A DNA stretch of 64,000 nt from Vibrio hepatarius (GCF_001274785.1 NZ_LHPI01000005.1:18460-82459), one strand, 5' to 3'; shown: positions 52,278-60,972, counted from the first letter of the stretch. Numbers and translations are program-made. The notes: a model not told the origin generated them from the letters alone.

Positions 52278-54750
52278 ATAAGTCTCCTAACATGACTAAA
52301 ACGTTACTATCTTCAGGTAGGTTGACGGTAACGGATTGCTTTTCTTTGTTGTCGAGCTCGAGCTTGTAGTCACCAGGGCGTAAGCCAGAGAGTGCAAATA
52401 GCCCTTGTCTGTTAGTGAAAAATTCGACAGGCTCTTGGTCTTTATCACCTAGATAGATTGCTTTACCAGCGACTAAGGTAATTGGATCACCGGATTTCCG
52501 GTCATAAATTTTACCCATCGCAGTTAACACGGCATCAGAGCCGATCACCAGACGATAACCCCGGTTGTATCCTGGGTAGAGTGAAAAGGCACCATCGCCT
52601 AAGTCATATCCTGGCGGCAAATCTTCTACATCGTAGCCAATGAGCTGTGAGTTATACGCTACTAAATCTGGCAACAAGACATCATAGGAGGATTCGCTGA
52701 ATACGCGGGCGTAATCACTGTTCAAAGTTGGATCCACCGCTACACGATTTTCAGCCAAACTTGGGTGCTTCTCGATAACGGCAAAAGCTTCTTTGACCGG
52801 TCGACCAATGGTTATTGCGCTTCCAGCGAACGCAATTGAGCTTGAAACCTCGACACGGGTATTGTGCGTTAAATTGCTATCATCAAAGTTCTCAACTCGC
52901 GTTGTGTGGTCTGCAAGCGTTTCAAATCGGTTACCGGTGTAGTTAACGCCTGCATTGAAATTACCGTCGGTCTCTTTGTTTGTTTCTAACGATGCGTACG
53001 CCGATACACCACCAGTGCTGCCAATACCATCACGATATGTCATATCTAATGAGCCTTGTTGGTTTTGGCTTGAGTATTGACCAACTGCACGCAACTCCCG
53101 ACTAAACGGCCAACTAATGGTGAAAGAGGCAGAAAATTCATTTTCGGTATCTTGATAGTCGCGATAGTTTAGACGCGTACTCCACGTCGCAGGTGTCCCA
53201 AATAGTGGGCCTGACAGGCTCGGACTTACAGACCAATAATTATTACTCTCCTCTACACCTGAGCTGTATGTGGTAGTGAGTGCAGTACGTAGCCGTTGCG
53301 TTATTGCGATAGAACTAAACAAAGATGCGTAATGTTGAGTTGTGTTTATTGGTGAGTCAGTTGTATCAAAGCTGCTTATTCCAACAAAATCTTCAGATTG
53401 GTACTCATAAATAAAACTCAATTGAGGCTTTAAGTCGTTGCTCTCATCGAATTCGGCATCGAATGATAAACGATATGCGTCACCGCCCTTTAGCTCTGGA
53501 TGATGACTTTGCGAAGCAACGAGTTCTGTTACACCCAGTGATGAAGCGTGCAATATTGAGGCACCATATTGGTAGAGTTCTTCTCTACTTTGAGCATCAA
53601 CTCCTAACGTTAGTGACGGCGTAACACCAACATCTAAATAACCGTGTAAAATTTGTTCTTCAGATAGGTACTTTATCTCACCATCGCGAAGTTCACTCGG
53701 CACCCCAGCCATTACACTGTATTCAAACTCACCTTGTGCGAGTAATCCATTACCTGTCGCGATTGAAAACCTGATTCGCTCTTCTCTACCTGCCGAGTCG
53801 GTAATGATGAGCTCAACGTCATTATTACCTTGGGCAAGAGGAATATCGCTTAAATTGTAACTGCCTGCGCTTAACGTTAAGCGTTGAACAACTGCCCCAT
53901 CGATGACAACATCGACACTCGAGGTTCGTTGTAACGTAAAAGATTGGGCGGCTTTGGGTCTGACGTTTCTTGTCGGAATAAGCGTAAAATCTCGCGTCAA
54001 CCCAACCCCAAGTATGTCAGTGCCATCTTGGAACAGTTTGCCGCTGTTATACATATCGCCTAAAACTAATCTCGTCCCTTGGCTCGGGAAATCTAAGTTG
54101 AGTCTTGTTCCTTCACGTACGTATTGTTCATTACTTTCTGCGCTCGAATCATACGATGCTTCATATTCGATGTTTGCAGGCCCTACACTAAGCGCGGATT
54201 CTAATCGGTGATAATAGTTGTTCTGTGTCTCTGTTTCGTCTGCTCGAGTTTCATTTGCTGACAGTGTGAGATTCATATATCCACTAAAAAACTTTGGCTC
54301 AAGATGATTCCGATTTGGATTCTGATTGGCAAAGCGTATTTGCTGAGTAAAAGCTAAATCAGCAGGAATAGAAATAATGCATTCAAAGGACGATGAATCG
54401 AAACGCATATCTAGGCCGACGGCTTGGAAGTCTTGCTGAGAAAGTACTGAACTATTATTCGTGTTTCTAAGATCGTCGATAGTCTCTTCAGACAAAAGTG
54501 ACGTAAGCAACTCGAGAGTACTTTCTTTTGGTAACAATACCTCATCATCAGCAGTAATAGTTACCGACGCTTCACCTAGTACACTATCACTTACTCTAAG
54601 CAAAGTTGTTAGTTCAATATCTCTGCCTGTTGGATTGATCTTGGCGGCTTGGACAACTGAAATATTGCCAATTACGTAAATCAAGGCAACCAGCACAATT
54701 AGCCTAGTGTGGAACAAAAACGGACTTTTCTTAGCGTTCATATCCATCAT
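52267..54750 (-). CDS. Outer-membrane usher of the pilus cluster
   Basis: An 827-residue usher. After the signal peptide (ending near VVQAAK, about residue 36) come an N-terminal periplasmic domain, a long beta-barrel region of alternating strands (about 140-670) containing a plug-like segment (RPKAAQSFTLQRTSSVDVVIDGAVVQRLTL), and a C-terminal carboxypeptidase-regulatory-like domain (about 740-827, MGKIYDRKSGDPITLVAGKAIYLGDKD). It is nearer the CS1/ECP or archaic style than FimD. The start within the chaperone overlap is uncertain (ATG 54750, 54747 or 54741). Confidence 0.82.
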   Translation of the reverse strand: MMDMNAKKSPFLFHTRLIVLVALIYVIGNISVVQAAKINPTGRDIELTTLLRVSDSVLGEASVTITADDEVLLPKESTLELLTSLLSEETIDDLRNTNNSSVLSQQDFQAVGLDMRFDSSSFECIISIPADLAFTQQIRFANQNPNRNHLEPKFFSGYMNLTLSANETRADETETQNNYYHRLESALSVGPANIEYEASYDSSAESNEQYVREGTRLNLDFPSQGTRLVLGDMYNSGKLFQDGTDILGVGLTRDFTLIPTRNVRPKAAQSFTLQRTSSVDVVIDGAVVQRLTLSAGSYNLSDIPLAQGNNDVELIITDSAGREERIRFSIATGNGLLAQGEFEYSVMAGVPSELRDGEIKYLSEEQILHGYLDVGVTPSLTLGVDAQSREELYQYGASILHASSLGVTELVASQSHHPELKGGDAYRLSFDAEFDESNDLKPQLSFIYEYQSEDFVGISSFDTTDSPINTTQHYASLFSSIAITQRLRTALTTTYSSGVEESNNYWSVSPSLSGPLFGTPATWSTRLNYRDYQDTENEFSASFTISWPFSRELRAVGQYSSQNQQGSLDMTYRDGIGSTGGVSAYASLETNKETDGNFNAGVNYTGNRFETLADHTTRVENFDDSNLTHNTRVEVSSSIAFAGSAITIGRPVKEAFAVIEKHPSLAENRVAVDPTLNSDYARVFSESSYDVLLPDLVAYNSQLIGYDVEDLPPGYDLGDGAFSLYPGYNRGYRLVIGSDAVLTAMGKIYDRKSGDPITLVAGKAIYLGDKDQEPVEFFTNRQGLFALSGLRPGDYKLELDNKEKQSVTVNLPEDSNVLVMLGDLYVD

Positions 54751-55378
54751 ATTCACCGGCCGGAAGATTAACTACAGATGGAGCTTTTATGCTTGTATTA
54801 GGTGGTATAAATAGTGTGCCAACGGTACTTTGGATTATTTGATCATGTTGAGAAAACGCCAGTAAGCTACTGTAGGTGTATTTATTGCCACGGTTTACCA
54901 AAGTAGCGATACCATCTTTTTCAACTTTCAATACAACACTTGCTCGATTGTTGTTTGCATAGATATGAAGTAGTGCGTTGTAGTGAACTTGCAATGCGAT
55001 TCCTGACTGATCACTGCTTTCTAACGGTGGTTGGCTAAAACGAACGAAATAACTTCTCGACTGTAGAGGCGTAGAAGTGCTTACCCATTGAATGCGAAAT
55101 ACTTGGCTCGCGCCTGGCTTAAGGATTGCAGCTGGCGGGAACACCAAAAGGTCTAAATCATTGACTGGTTGAGGAGTGAAGCTACCATCTTGTTTAAAGC
55201 TAAGTTCTAACAAAGAGGCTTCAAGGGGTAACTTGTTAGTCGTGTTGTTCGTTACCACAATTTGTGCAGAGTTATTTTTTTGGACGTTAAATTCTACGAT
55301 CGACGGGGACATCACAATGGCATGTGATGTCCAGCTAAACAACATAAGCAGATAAACAAAAATGTAGTTACAACGCAT
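54731..55378 (-). CDS. Periplasmic pilus chaperone (second)
   Basis: A 215-residue chaperone with a signal peptide (ending SHA, about residue 20) and an Ig-like N-terminal domain (SPSIVEFNVQKNNSAQIVVTNNTTNKLPLEASLLEL) with the FFPPAAILKPGASQVFRIQWV-type conserved segment seen as LVFPPAAILKPGAS. The C-terminal domain is shorter than in PapD. It follows the first chaperone after 6 bases and overlaps the usher start. Two chaperones in one cluster are characteristic of ECP-like systems. Confidence 0.8.
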   Translation of the reverse strand: MRCNYIFVYLLMLFSWTSHAIVMSPSIVEFNVQKNNSAQIVVTNNTTNKLPLEASLLELSFKQDGSFTPQPVNDLDLLVFPPAAILKPGASQVFRIQWVSTSTPLQSRSYFVRFSQPPLESSDQSGIALQVHYNALLHIYANNNRASVVLKVEKDGIATLVNRGNKYTYSSLLAFSQHDQIIQSTVGTLFIPPNTSIKAPSVVNLPAGEYDGYER

Positions 55379-55384
55379 TATTTG

Positions 55385-56089
55385 CTATTCCGCTAGTTCA
55401 ATATCTATCGACAATGAATCTACATCAAAACCTTCAAGTGGTTTCATTACAAAGCTACGCTTTGAGTTAGGTAGTACTAAGCTACCCGCAATAAGTTCTC
55501 GTATTTCTGTTCCAGTAACAAAAGAACTATGGTCCTTATCTGCTACTTGCCAGTTAGTTTTATTTAGTCGTGCGTAACTTGTACCAGTGTTGGTGACTTC
55601 AAGTAGCCAATTGGCGCCATTTTTCTTGACATTTGTTACTGATAGTTCTGGTCGAGAGTTCTTCGGTTTTACGTTGATTAATGTATTGAACTCAAGTAGC
55701 AAACCAACATTCGCAGCTTCCCCACTCGCGCGTTCAACTTGAACTTGCTTCACCGTAACGCGGTAGGCTTTCGATTCAGAAATAGATGGATTGCCCAGAT
55801 AGCGGATCATCACTGACTGGGAGCGCCCTGGTTCTATTACAGCCGTAACAGGAATAACAAGTAACTCATCATCAGCTGGTTGAGTGGTTTCGTTGCCCAT
55901 TTCATCCATAGTCATAGACTTAGGAATTAGCTCGACGGTAAGTGGTTGGCTGCCAGTGTTATCCACGCGCATCACCATTTGTGCACGTTTACCTAGTGGC
56001 TCCATTTCAGAAACCATAGGTTCAACTCGGTATGCTTGAACAGAAAAACTTACAATGATGGATAAGACGGTAACGATGCTTCTAAACAC
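55385..56089 (-). CDS. Periplasmic pilus chaperone (first)
   Basis: A 234-residue chaperone with a signal peptide (ending VQA, about residue 19) and Ig-like domains: VEPMVSEMEPLGKRAQMVMRVDNTGSQPLTVELIPKSM, then LLVIPVTAVIEPGRSQSVMIRYLG with the conserved G-R-S-Q segment. The start is GTG at 56089, 7 bases after AAGGAG; an ATG at 56093 is out of frame and ends after three codons. It follows the major pilin across a hairpin. Confidence 0.82.
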   Translation of the reverse strand: MFRSIVTVLSIIVSFSVQAYRVEPMVSEMEPLGKRAQMVMRVDNTGSQPLTVELIPKSMTMDEMGNETTQPADDELLVIPVTAVIEPGRSQSVMIRYLGNPSISESKAYRVTVKQVQVERASGEAANVGLLLEFNTLINVKPKNSRPELSVTNVKKNGANWLLEVTNTGTSYARLNKTNWQVADKDHSSFVTGTEIRELIAGSLVLPNSKRSFVMKPLEGFDVDSLSIDIELAE

Positions 56090-56104
56090 TCATTCACTCC
56101 TTAA

Positions 56105-56136
56105 ATAAAAATCGGGAGGCTATGAATAGCCTCCCT
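56105..56136 (-). terminator. Attenuating hairpin between the major pilin and first chaperone
   Basis: On the minus strand GGGAGGCTA-TTCA-TAGCCTCCC followed by GATTTTTATTT. A leaky terminator here would let the pilin be made in excess over chaperones and usher. Confidence 0.75.
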
Positions 56137-56149
56137 TAACGTAAGACAA

Positions 56150-56650
56150 TTAGTTTGAAGTGATACTAATTGTGATCGTATCTGAGTAACCACCAGACCA
56201 AGGTGCTGTTTGAGTGTTAGTTACTTCTAGAGTTGCTGAAATGCCACCAGCTAGGTCTGTTGTGCCCGCATATGATTTAGCTTCAGACTCGAAGTTGTTT
56301 GGACCAGTACCGCCAGGAGGAGTAAAAGTTAGTGGGTCTAGGCCATCTGGAGTAAATGTTGCTTCATATGCAAGTGCAAAATCATCTGGGAATGCGTCAT
56401 CTGCTTCAAGACCACCTTCAGCACTTACCATCTTCACAGTTGCGCCGTTGCGGTCATTACATTTCATTGTAAAGTTAGTTGTAGCAGTGTTTTGAACTGA
56501 TGGGTTCTTAAGATCTAGCACTAATTGGTTTGCAGAAATTTCACAAACTGAAGGGTTGATTGCTTGAACTTGTACCGCAGTTGGCGCTGCTAGAGCTTGA
56601 GTGGCAAACGCACCAGAAATAACAACTGCACAAACTGTTAACTTATTCAT
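56150..56650 (-). CDS. Major pilin subunit of the cluster
   Basis: A 166-residue exported protein: signal peptide ending ALA/A (cut near residue 21-22), Cys36 and Cys64 for one disulfide, and a closing strand GGYSDTITISITSN typical of spore-coat-U/ECP-like pilins. The strong AAGGAGCAATT ribosome binding site, high Ala/Thr/Gly content and following hairpin all suit an abundant structural subunit. No close relative is recognised by name. Confidence 0.8.
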   Translation of the reverse strand: MNKLTVCAVVISGAFATQALAAPTAVQVQAINPSVCEISANQLVLDLKNPSVQNTATTNFTMKCNDRNGATVKMVSAEGGLEADDAFPDDFALAYEATFTPDGLDPLTFTPPGGTGPNNFESEAKSYAGTTDLAGGISATLEVTNTQTAPWSGGYSDTITISITSN

Positions 56651-56749
56651 AATTGCTCCTTAGAAAGGTTTTTACTGACTTACATGTCGTAGCCCAGATA
56701 CGTTTGGGCAGGTTGCGACTGACGTGCTCACTCGCATGAAGTAAGCGAT

Positions 56750-57256
56750 TTACTGTTTGATGTCATTGATTGATGGATAGACATCAATTTCGATAACATC
56801 TTGGTAATTACCCGCGTATAGCAGGTCATCTTCTAGGGTTACTCGTATTTCCCCTTGCGTTGAAAACGGAATAACACCGGAACTGTCTACAGAATTTTCA
56901 GAAGTTAAGTCACTACTGGATATCTGTTTTTTTATGCCTAGTTTGGCTATCGATATTTCTAACAAATACCGATTTACCCCAAATTCTTGGTTGCCATCGC
57001 TTGCTAACAAACCACCATTTCGTGAGGAAATACTCATTCTTAAAGGTTGGTTGCAATAAACACTAAACGGCAACGTTTTTGAGCGTATATTTGACAAATC
57101 TATCGTGTTGTCAGCCATCAAACTTAATTCACAGCGACTTTCAATCTGTCCTACCAGATCTAAAGACAAATCGCCTGCTTTCGCAGAGTATGAAAAAAAG
57201 GCTAGGTTCGGCGATATAAAGACAACTAAAATAATATATTTAATTAACTCCCTCAT
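56750..57256 (-). CDS. Minor pilin or initiator subunit
   Basis: A 168-residue exported protein from the ATG at 57256 (MRELIKYIILVVFISPNLAFF), with a signal peptide to about residue 27. Cys42 and Cys68 are spaced much as in the major pilin (26 versus 28), and the C-terminus AGNYQDVIEIDVYPS is again a pilin-like last strand. It is the first gene of the cluster, in front of the major pilin with a 99-base gap. An AAAGG ribosome binding site precedes the start. A minor or anchoring subunit is likely. Confidence 0.65.
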   Translation of the reverse strand: MRELIKYIILVVFISPNLAFFSYSAKAGDLSLDLVGQIESRCELSLMADNTIDLSNIRSKTLPFSVYCNQPLRMSISSRNGGLLASDGNQEFGVNRYLLEISIAKLGIKKQISSSDLTSENSVDSSGVIPFSTQGEIRVTLEDDLLYAGNYQDVIEIDVYPSINDIKQ

Positions 57257-57574
57257 AAGAGGCCTTTGCTCTATCTGAGATGTGATTAAATATACCGCTT
57301 TCAATAAGATAAAAAGTATGAAACTAGGGCGGATTAGAAATACAAGTAGTAGAAAAAGTTGTAGGGGATATGAATTTAAATAGCTGTAGAACAACACACT
57401 TAAAATTAATGTGGTTTTTATTGCAGAATAAAAACTGTGTTCTTGGCTGAAGTTTTAGAAATTTATGAAATTTATTATGAATTGTATCAGTTTAGAAACA
57501 CGATAGCGCATCGAGTGCGGTGTATACTCGTGCTCCTACATTCATATAAATGCATACATACGCTGGAGTCCGTT
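57257..57574. promoter_or_regulatory. Divergent region between pilus cluster and its regulator
   Basis: A 318-base AT-rich region. Toward the regulator, TATACT (57523-57528) preceded by TG is a likely -10, without a good -35. Toward the pilins TATATT near 57287-57292 is a possible -10. I see no perfect palindrome that would mark a known operator. Confidence 0.4.
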
Positions 57575-58246
57575 ATGGGAGTTAAGCTGGACAAGAAAAA
57601 GCACTGGAATGTTCTACTGGATGAAAAGAACAACTTTCACTCGCAACTTATCAAACGAGAGCTAAGTAAAAATGAAAAGTTGAATGTGATCATTGGCCAT
57701 GCGGACGAAGTTAATCAAATCATTGACAATAACGACGTAGATATTGTTCTTGTATCTTTTACCTGCCTTAAAGAGGGGCAATACTTAAACGATATCTACG
57801 CGAATAGTTTAAATACGAGTTTAGTCGTTTACGGCATTCCGAAGCACGTTGAATGTGTGGAACTTTCAACTTGGTTTGGTGTGAAGGGAATGATCTATGA
57901 GGATGCTCCAATTGAACATCTCATTCGTTGTGTCGATGCAATTCTCAATGGTGGCCTATGGTTACCAAGGAGTTTGATGGCACAAATGTTAAACCAAATT
58001 CGTCCTTATATATTATCCACACCAGATGGCATCAACGAATTAACCAAACGAGAAAAACAAATTCTCGATCATTTAGTGTGTGGAAATTCAAACTTAGAGA
58101 TAGCGGAAAGTTTATATATCGCTGAAAGCACAGTGAAGACACATCTATATAAATTGTATAAAAAGTTAAATGTGAGTTGTCGACGAGAAGCAATCGAGCT
58201 AGCTAAAACGCATTATAAAACCGCAAATGTTTATAGCATCAAGTAA
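57575..58246 (+). CDS. CsgD/VpsT-type LuxR-family regulator
   Basis: A 223-residue regulator with a receiver-like N-terminal domain lacking the phosphorylation aspartate pattern (about 1-135) and a LuxR-type helix-turn-helix (about 153-215, LTKREKQILDHLVCGNSNLEIAESLYIAESTVKTHLYKLYKKLNV). The segment LNGGLWLPRSLM (129-132 is WLPR) corresponds to the VpsT c-di-GMP motif W[F/L/M][T/S]R, with Pro in place of Thr/Ser, as in CsgD-like proteins. I start it at the ATG at 57575, 7 bases after GGAG. It is divergent from the pili and is their probable regulator, as EcpR is for ECP. Confidence 0.85.
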   Translation: MGVKLDKKKHWNVLLDEKNNFHSQLIKRELSKNEKLNVIIGHADEVNQIIDNNDVDIVLVSFTCLKEGQYLNDIYANSLNTSLVVYGIPKHVECVELSTWFGVKGMIYEDAPIEHLIRCVDAILNGGLWLPRSLMAQMLNQIRPYILSTPDGINELTKREKQILDHLVCGNSNLEIAESLYIAESTVKTHLYKLYKKLNVSCRREAIELAKTHYKTANVYSIK

Positions 58247-58258
58247 TAATGAGATTAT

Positions 58259-58296
58259 AAAAATAGGGTGTCATATATAAACGACGCCCTATTTTA
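58259..58296. terminator. Bidirectional terminator after the regulator
   Basis: AAAATAGGGTGTC / GACGCCCTATTTT (one mismatch) between the convergent regulator and DUF2987 gene. Confidence 0.8.
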
Positions 58297-58314
58297 GCGA
58301 TATGGGTCAAATAT

Positions 58315-58971
58315 CTATTTTGCGTTTGGCAAATAAGGCAACACACGCGCTGTTTGTTGTGGGAGAGTCATATAGCCACCCTCTCCAATCTCGGAAAGCG
58401 CGACCTGCACTTTTCCATCAACGATAGGTTTAACATCACCGTTGGAAAACTGAATCGTCGAGTTGAGCTTGTCAGCAAACTCTAGCGTGACGCCTTCAAC
58501 ATTTGGCGTAAACCAACTTGCAAACATACCACCTAAGTCTTCCAACATTGCCTGCATTTGTGGCATAAGTTTTTCAACGTCTTGGTAGCCTACTTTACCT
58601 TCAAATGGTTCTTTCGTCATAACAACCATGGAGAAGTCACAACGGCGGTCTTGCGGTGTTTGCACAAACACGAGTGGGTTAGCTTGGCGCAAGTTGTCAT
58701 CGATTGGTACAAGCAGTTCGTTGTATTGAGAAGATTTCAACTCTTCGTAATGTTCTTCTTTTTCCATCCAAGCTTTATCGATAGGACAGAGCTGTTTGCT
58801 TTGTGCATCGAGAAAAAAGAAGCCGATTTTCACATCATCGTGCCCTTCCTTCACATTCTGTTTCATGTGAGTAAAGAGCTTACTATAAGTGAACATATAT
58901 TCTTGAGCATATGAAGGTGCTGCTACAGTCGTCAAAGCAGCAGCCAAGAGGGCAAACGATATTTTCTTCAT
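58315..58971 (-). CDS. DUF2987 exported protein
   Basis: A 218-residue exported protein of the DUF2987 family. The start is the ATG at 58971 (MKKISFALLAAALTTVAAPSYAQ, signal peptide cut after AQA-like YAQ, about residue 23); an upstream in-frame start at 59010 would bury the signal peptide. The mature part begins EYMFTYSKLFTHMKQN, and the family has no known function. It lies 13 bases after the Bax-like gene and ends the three-gene unit. Beta-rich and periplasmic. Confidence 0.85.
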   Translation of the reverse strand: MKKISFALLAAALTTVAAPSYAQEYMFTYSKLFTHMKQNVKEGHDDVKIGFFFLDAQSKQLCPIDKAWMEKEEHYEELKSSQYNELLVPIDDNLRQANPLVFVQTPQDRRCDFSMVVMTKEPFEGKVGYQDVEKLMPQMQAMLEDLGGMFASWFTPNVEGVTLEFADKLNSTIQFSNGDVKPIVDGKVQVALSEIGEGGYMTLPQQTARVLPYLPNAK

Positions 58972-58984
58972 TGAATTTATAATC

Positions 58985-59797
58985 TTATTGTTGAGTGGTC
59001 TGGCTTTCAAAAAACGGCTTATTATGACGAATCATTGTTTGTAAGTCGTTGACGTATGCCTCACCTCTTTCAGAGTATTTAAGCAAACCGTTAGTCAATG
59101 CGATAGCGGCGTCGATGTCCGTCAAACTTTGACCAGTGCTATGGCGTTGATAACGGATATCGCGTAACGCTTCGTATGCAGCGTTACGGTTAACGTTCAT
59201 AAAGTAACCATTAATCGACTGTTGAACAGAGCTAAACTTGGCCACTTCGTGACTCATCCCATCAACTCGCTGTAACGGAACCAGCCCACACCCCTTGCTG
59301 TAGCACCATTGACCAAAGTAGTTATTGGCTTTGGTAGCAAATCGCGATGTTCCCCAAGCCGATTCGTTCGCACCCTGCACCATGACTAATGCCTTAGGCA
59401 AGACATCGACTCGATGTAACATCTCGTCCATCCAAACTTGGGTGACCTCTCCCTCATCCAATTCAAGATTGTAGAGTTTCCCTAAACGTTTGGCGGTCTC
59501 AAGATCGTCTTCTGTAACTTTTCTCTGCTGTAAATTCGTCTGAATTTTATCTAGGCGCTCACGCTCTTTCTTGACGCGTTGGTTTTCAAGCTCAATCCCC
59601 GGTCTTAAATAATCGAAAAACGCCTGTTTTTTTGCTCGCGTATCGGTAAACGCAGTGAAATCTGGTGCATCACCGACTTTCGCGGCAGCCTCAGAAGCGA
59701 CAATTTGCTTTCGCTCTTGAGTACTTTCATATTGATAAGTTGTGCAACTCGCTAGAATCCCGGCGGCTGCAATTGCAAGGAACTCGCCCTTACGCAT
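58985..59797 (-). CDS. Bax-like glucosaminidase lipoprotein
   Basis: A 270-residue protein from the ATG at 59797: MRKGEFLAIAAAGILASC gives a lipoprotein signal (LASC). A coiled-coil-like linker follows (about 45-95). The glucosaminidase/Bax domain (about 110-260) includes VQGANESAWGTSRFATKANNYFGQWC with the catalytic Glu in NESAWG. Such enzymes cleave peptidoglycan glycan strands. Start choice is uncertain (ATG 59821 or 59833 also in frame). It overlaps the preceding gene by 8 bases. Confidence 0.85.
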   Translation of the reverse strand: MRKGEFLAIAAAGILASCTTYQYESTQERKQIVASEAAAKVGDAPDFTAFTDTRAKKQAFFDYLRPGIELENQRVKKERERLDKIQTNLQQRKVTEDDLETAKRLGKLYNLELDEGEVTQVWMDEMLHRVDVLPKALVMVQGANESAWGTSRFATKANNYFGQWCYSKGCGLVPLQRVDGMSHEVAKFSSVQQSINGYFMNVNRNAAYEALRDIRYQRHSTGQSLTDIDAAIALTNGLLKYSERGEAYVNDLQTMIRHNKPFFESQTTQQ

Positions 59798-60593
59798 CGA
59801 ACACTTGTGAATTTTTGTCATGGTCATCATCATTTTTAGGACGGTCTGAAGCGATAATTCTTAATTTAATGCCAAACATGTTGCGGTAGATAATACCTTT
59901 AACATGGAAGAAGAAAGGCAGTACGATGATCAAGCCTAAACCGTAAAACATCATGCCGATTACAAACATGATAGAAACAACTAGGTAGATACCAGCTAAC
60001 ACAAAAATCTTTTTGTTGGCTGCTCTTAGCGATAGCAACAACGATTGCATCGGTGGCACTTTCTTTTCACAAATCAGCAAGATTGAATTGCTGAACGCGA
60101 TTGAAAGGTATAACGATATGAATGGCAGTAGTAAACCGGCGATGCCTTGAAGCATTAAACTGAACAAGGTTGCCAGAATCACCGGGATAGTAAATTGAAG
60201 ACCTTTCGCAATGTGACGAGACTTTGTCGTCAGTCCTGCGGCATGGCTCATTGCCATTAGGCTGATGCCAGCATAGATAGGCGCACTAATGACTTCGTAG
60301 CTGTAGTTCGCCACCATAATCGCGTTGATGATATTAGGATCAAACGCATCTGCGCTGGTAAATGCGTCGATGATCATCGCTGGGTCACCCAATTGTAACT
60401 TGAGTGCGATGTAAAAGATGGCAAATTGAATCACGATCAGCGCAACTATCGCTGGTGAAAATGAAAGGAAGTTCTTGATGGTTAGGTTCCATGCTTCTTT
60501 TAGCACATCACCTATTTTAAGTTCGTAGTCTCCTGAAAGTGCACGCTCTACACTCCCGCCTAAATTAAAATCTTTCTCTATATCATTATTCAT
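59790..60593 (-). CDS. Unrecognised multi-pass membrane protein
   Basis: A 267-residue membrane protein with about six hydrophobic helices (about 38-58, 95-115, 130-155, 160-180, 205-235). It has a Gly/Glu-rich soluble N-terminus (MNNDIEKDFNLGGSVERALSGDYELKIGDVLKEAW) and an acidic Asp-rich C-terminus. It resembles DUF975/YciC-type proteins, but I cannot name it. The ATG at 60593 is preferred over a GTG at 60608. It is the first of a three-gene unit with bax-like and DUF2987. Confidence 0.7.
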   Translation of the reverse strand: MNNDIEKDFNLGGSVERALSGDYELKIGDVLKEAWNLTIKNFLSFSPAIVALIVIQFAIFYIALKLQLGDPAMIIDAFTSADAFDPNIINAIMVANYSYEVISAPIYAGISLMAMSHAAGLTTKSRHIAKGLQFTIPVILATLFSLMLQGIAGLLLPFISLYLSIAFSNSILLICEKKVPPMQSLLLSLRAANKKIFVLAGIYLVVSIMFVIGMMFYGLGLIIVLPFFFHVKGIIYRNMFGIKLRIIASDRPKNDDDHDKNSQVFDA

Positions 60594-60972
60594 TATTGAA
60601 TCCAGCACTTAGTATTCACTAAGCTAGCTTGTTGTTTAAATGTCAGGCTGTAATTGTGTGACATTATACTTAAACGTTTGAAAGTCTAAAATCAGATATC
60701 CACCAATCACTTGCTTTCTCATCTGTATGATTAATAATTGACCGAAAACATGTGCTTGGTAAGGTATAGGCTCTTGATTCAGATATGAAATTCAAGCCCT
60801 ATTTGCGCATATAAATCGCATAGAAACAGTATGGTAAGAAATGTTTACTTTTACCTGCAAAATTTTTTGTGTTTCAAGTTAAGAAATTGCTTTGAATTCA
60901 CCATTTTGGTGATTATGATGCGCGCCTCTATTTTGTATAACTACGGGTATATTTACGAGTTAAATATCCAAT
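60594..60972 (+). promoter_or_regulatory. potA leader with promoter and embedded palindrome
   Basis: A 379-base gap. TTGAAT (60892-60897) and TATGAT (60914-60919), 16 bases apart, make a good sigma-70 promoter. The spacer contains TCACCA-TTT-TGGTGA (60898-60912), a perfect 6-3-6 inverted repeat suited to an operator. No gene is apparent in the rest. Confidence 0.6.

Noticed and set aside
53613..53625. GTGACGGCGTAAC in the usher gene, a matS-like site
   Set aside because: One base differs in the conserved GTCAC arm (12 of 13); near-matches of this quality are not evidence without binding data.
57437..57574. A 46-residue N-terminal extension of the CsgD-like regulator from GTG 57437
   Set aside because: It lies in the promoter region, has no ribosome binding site, and the ATG at 57575 has a well-spaced GGAG.
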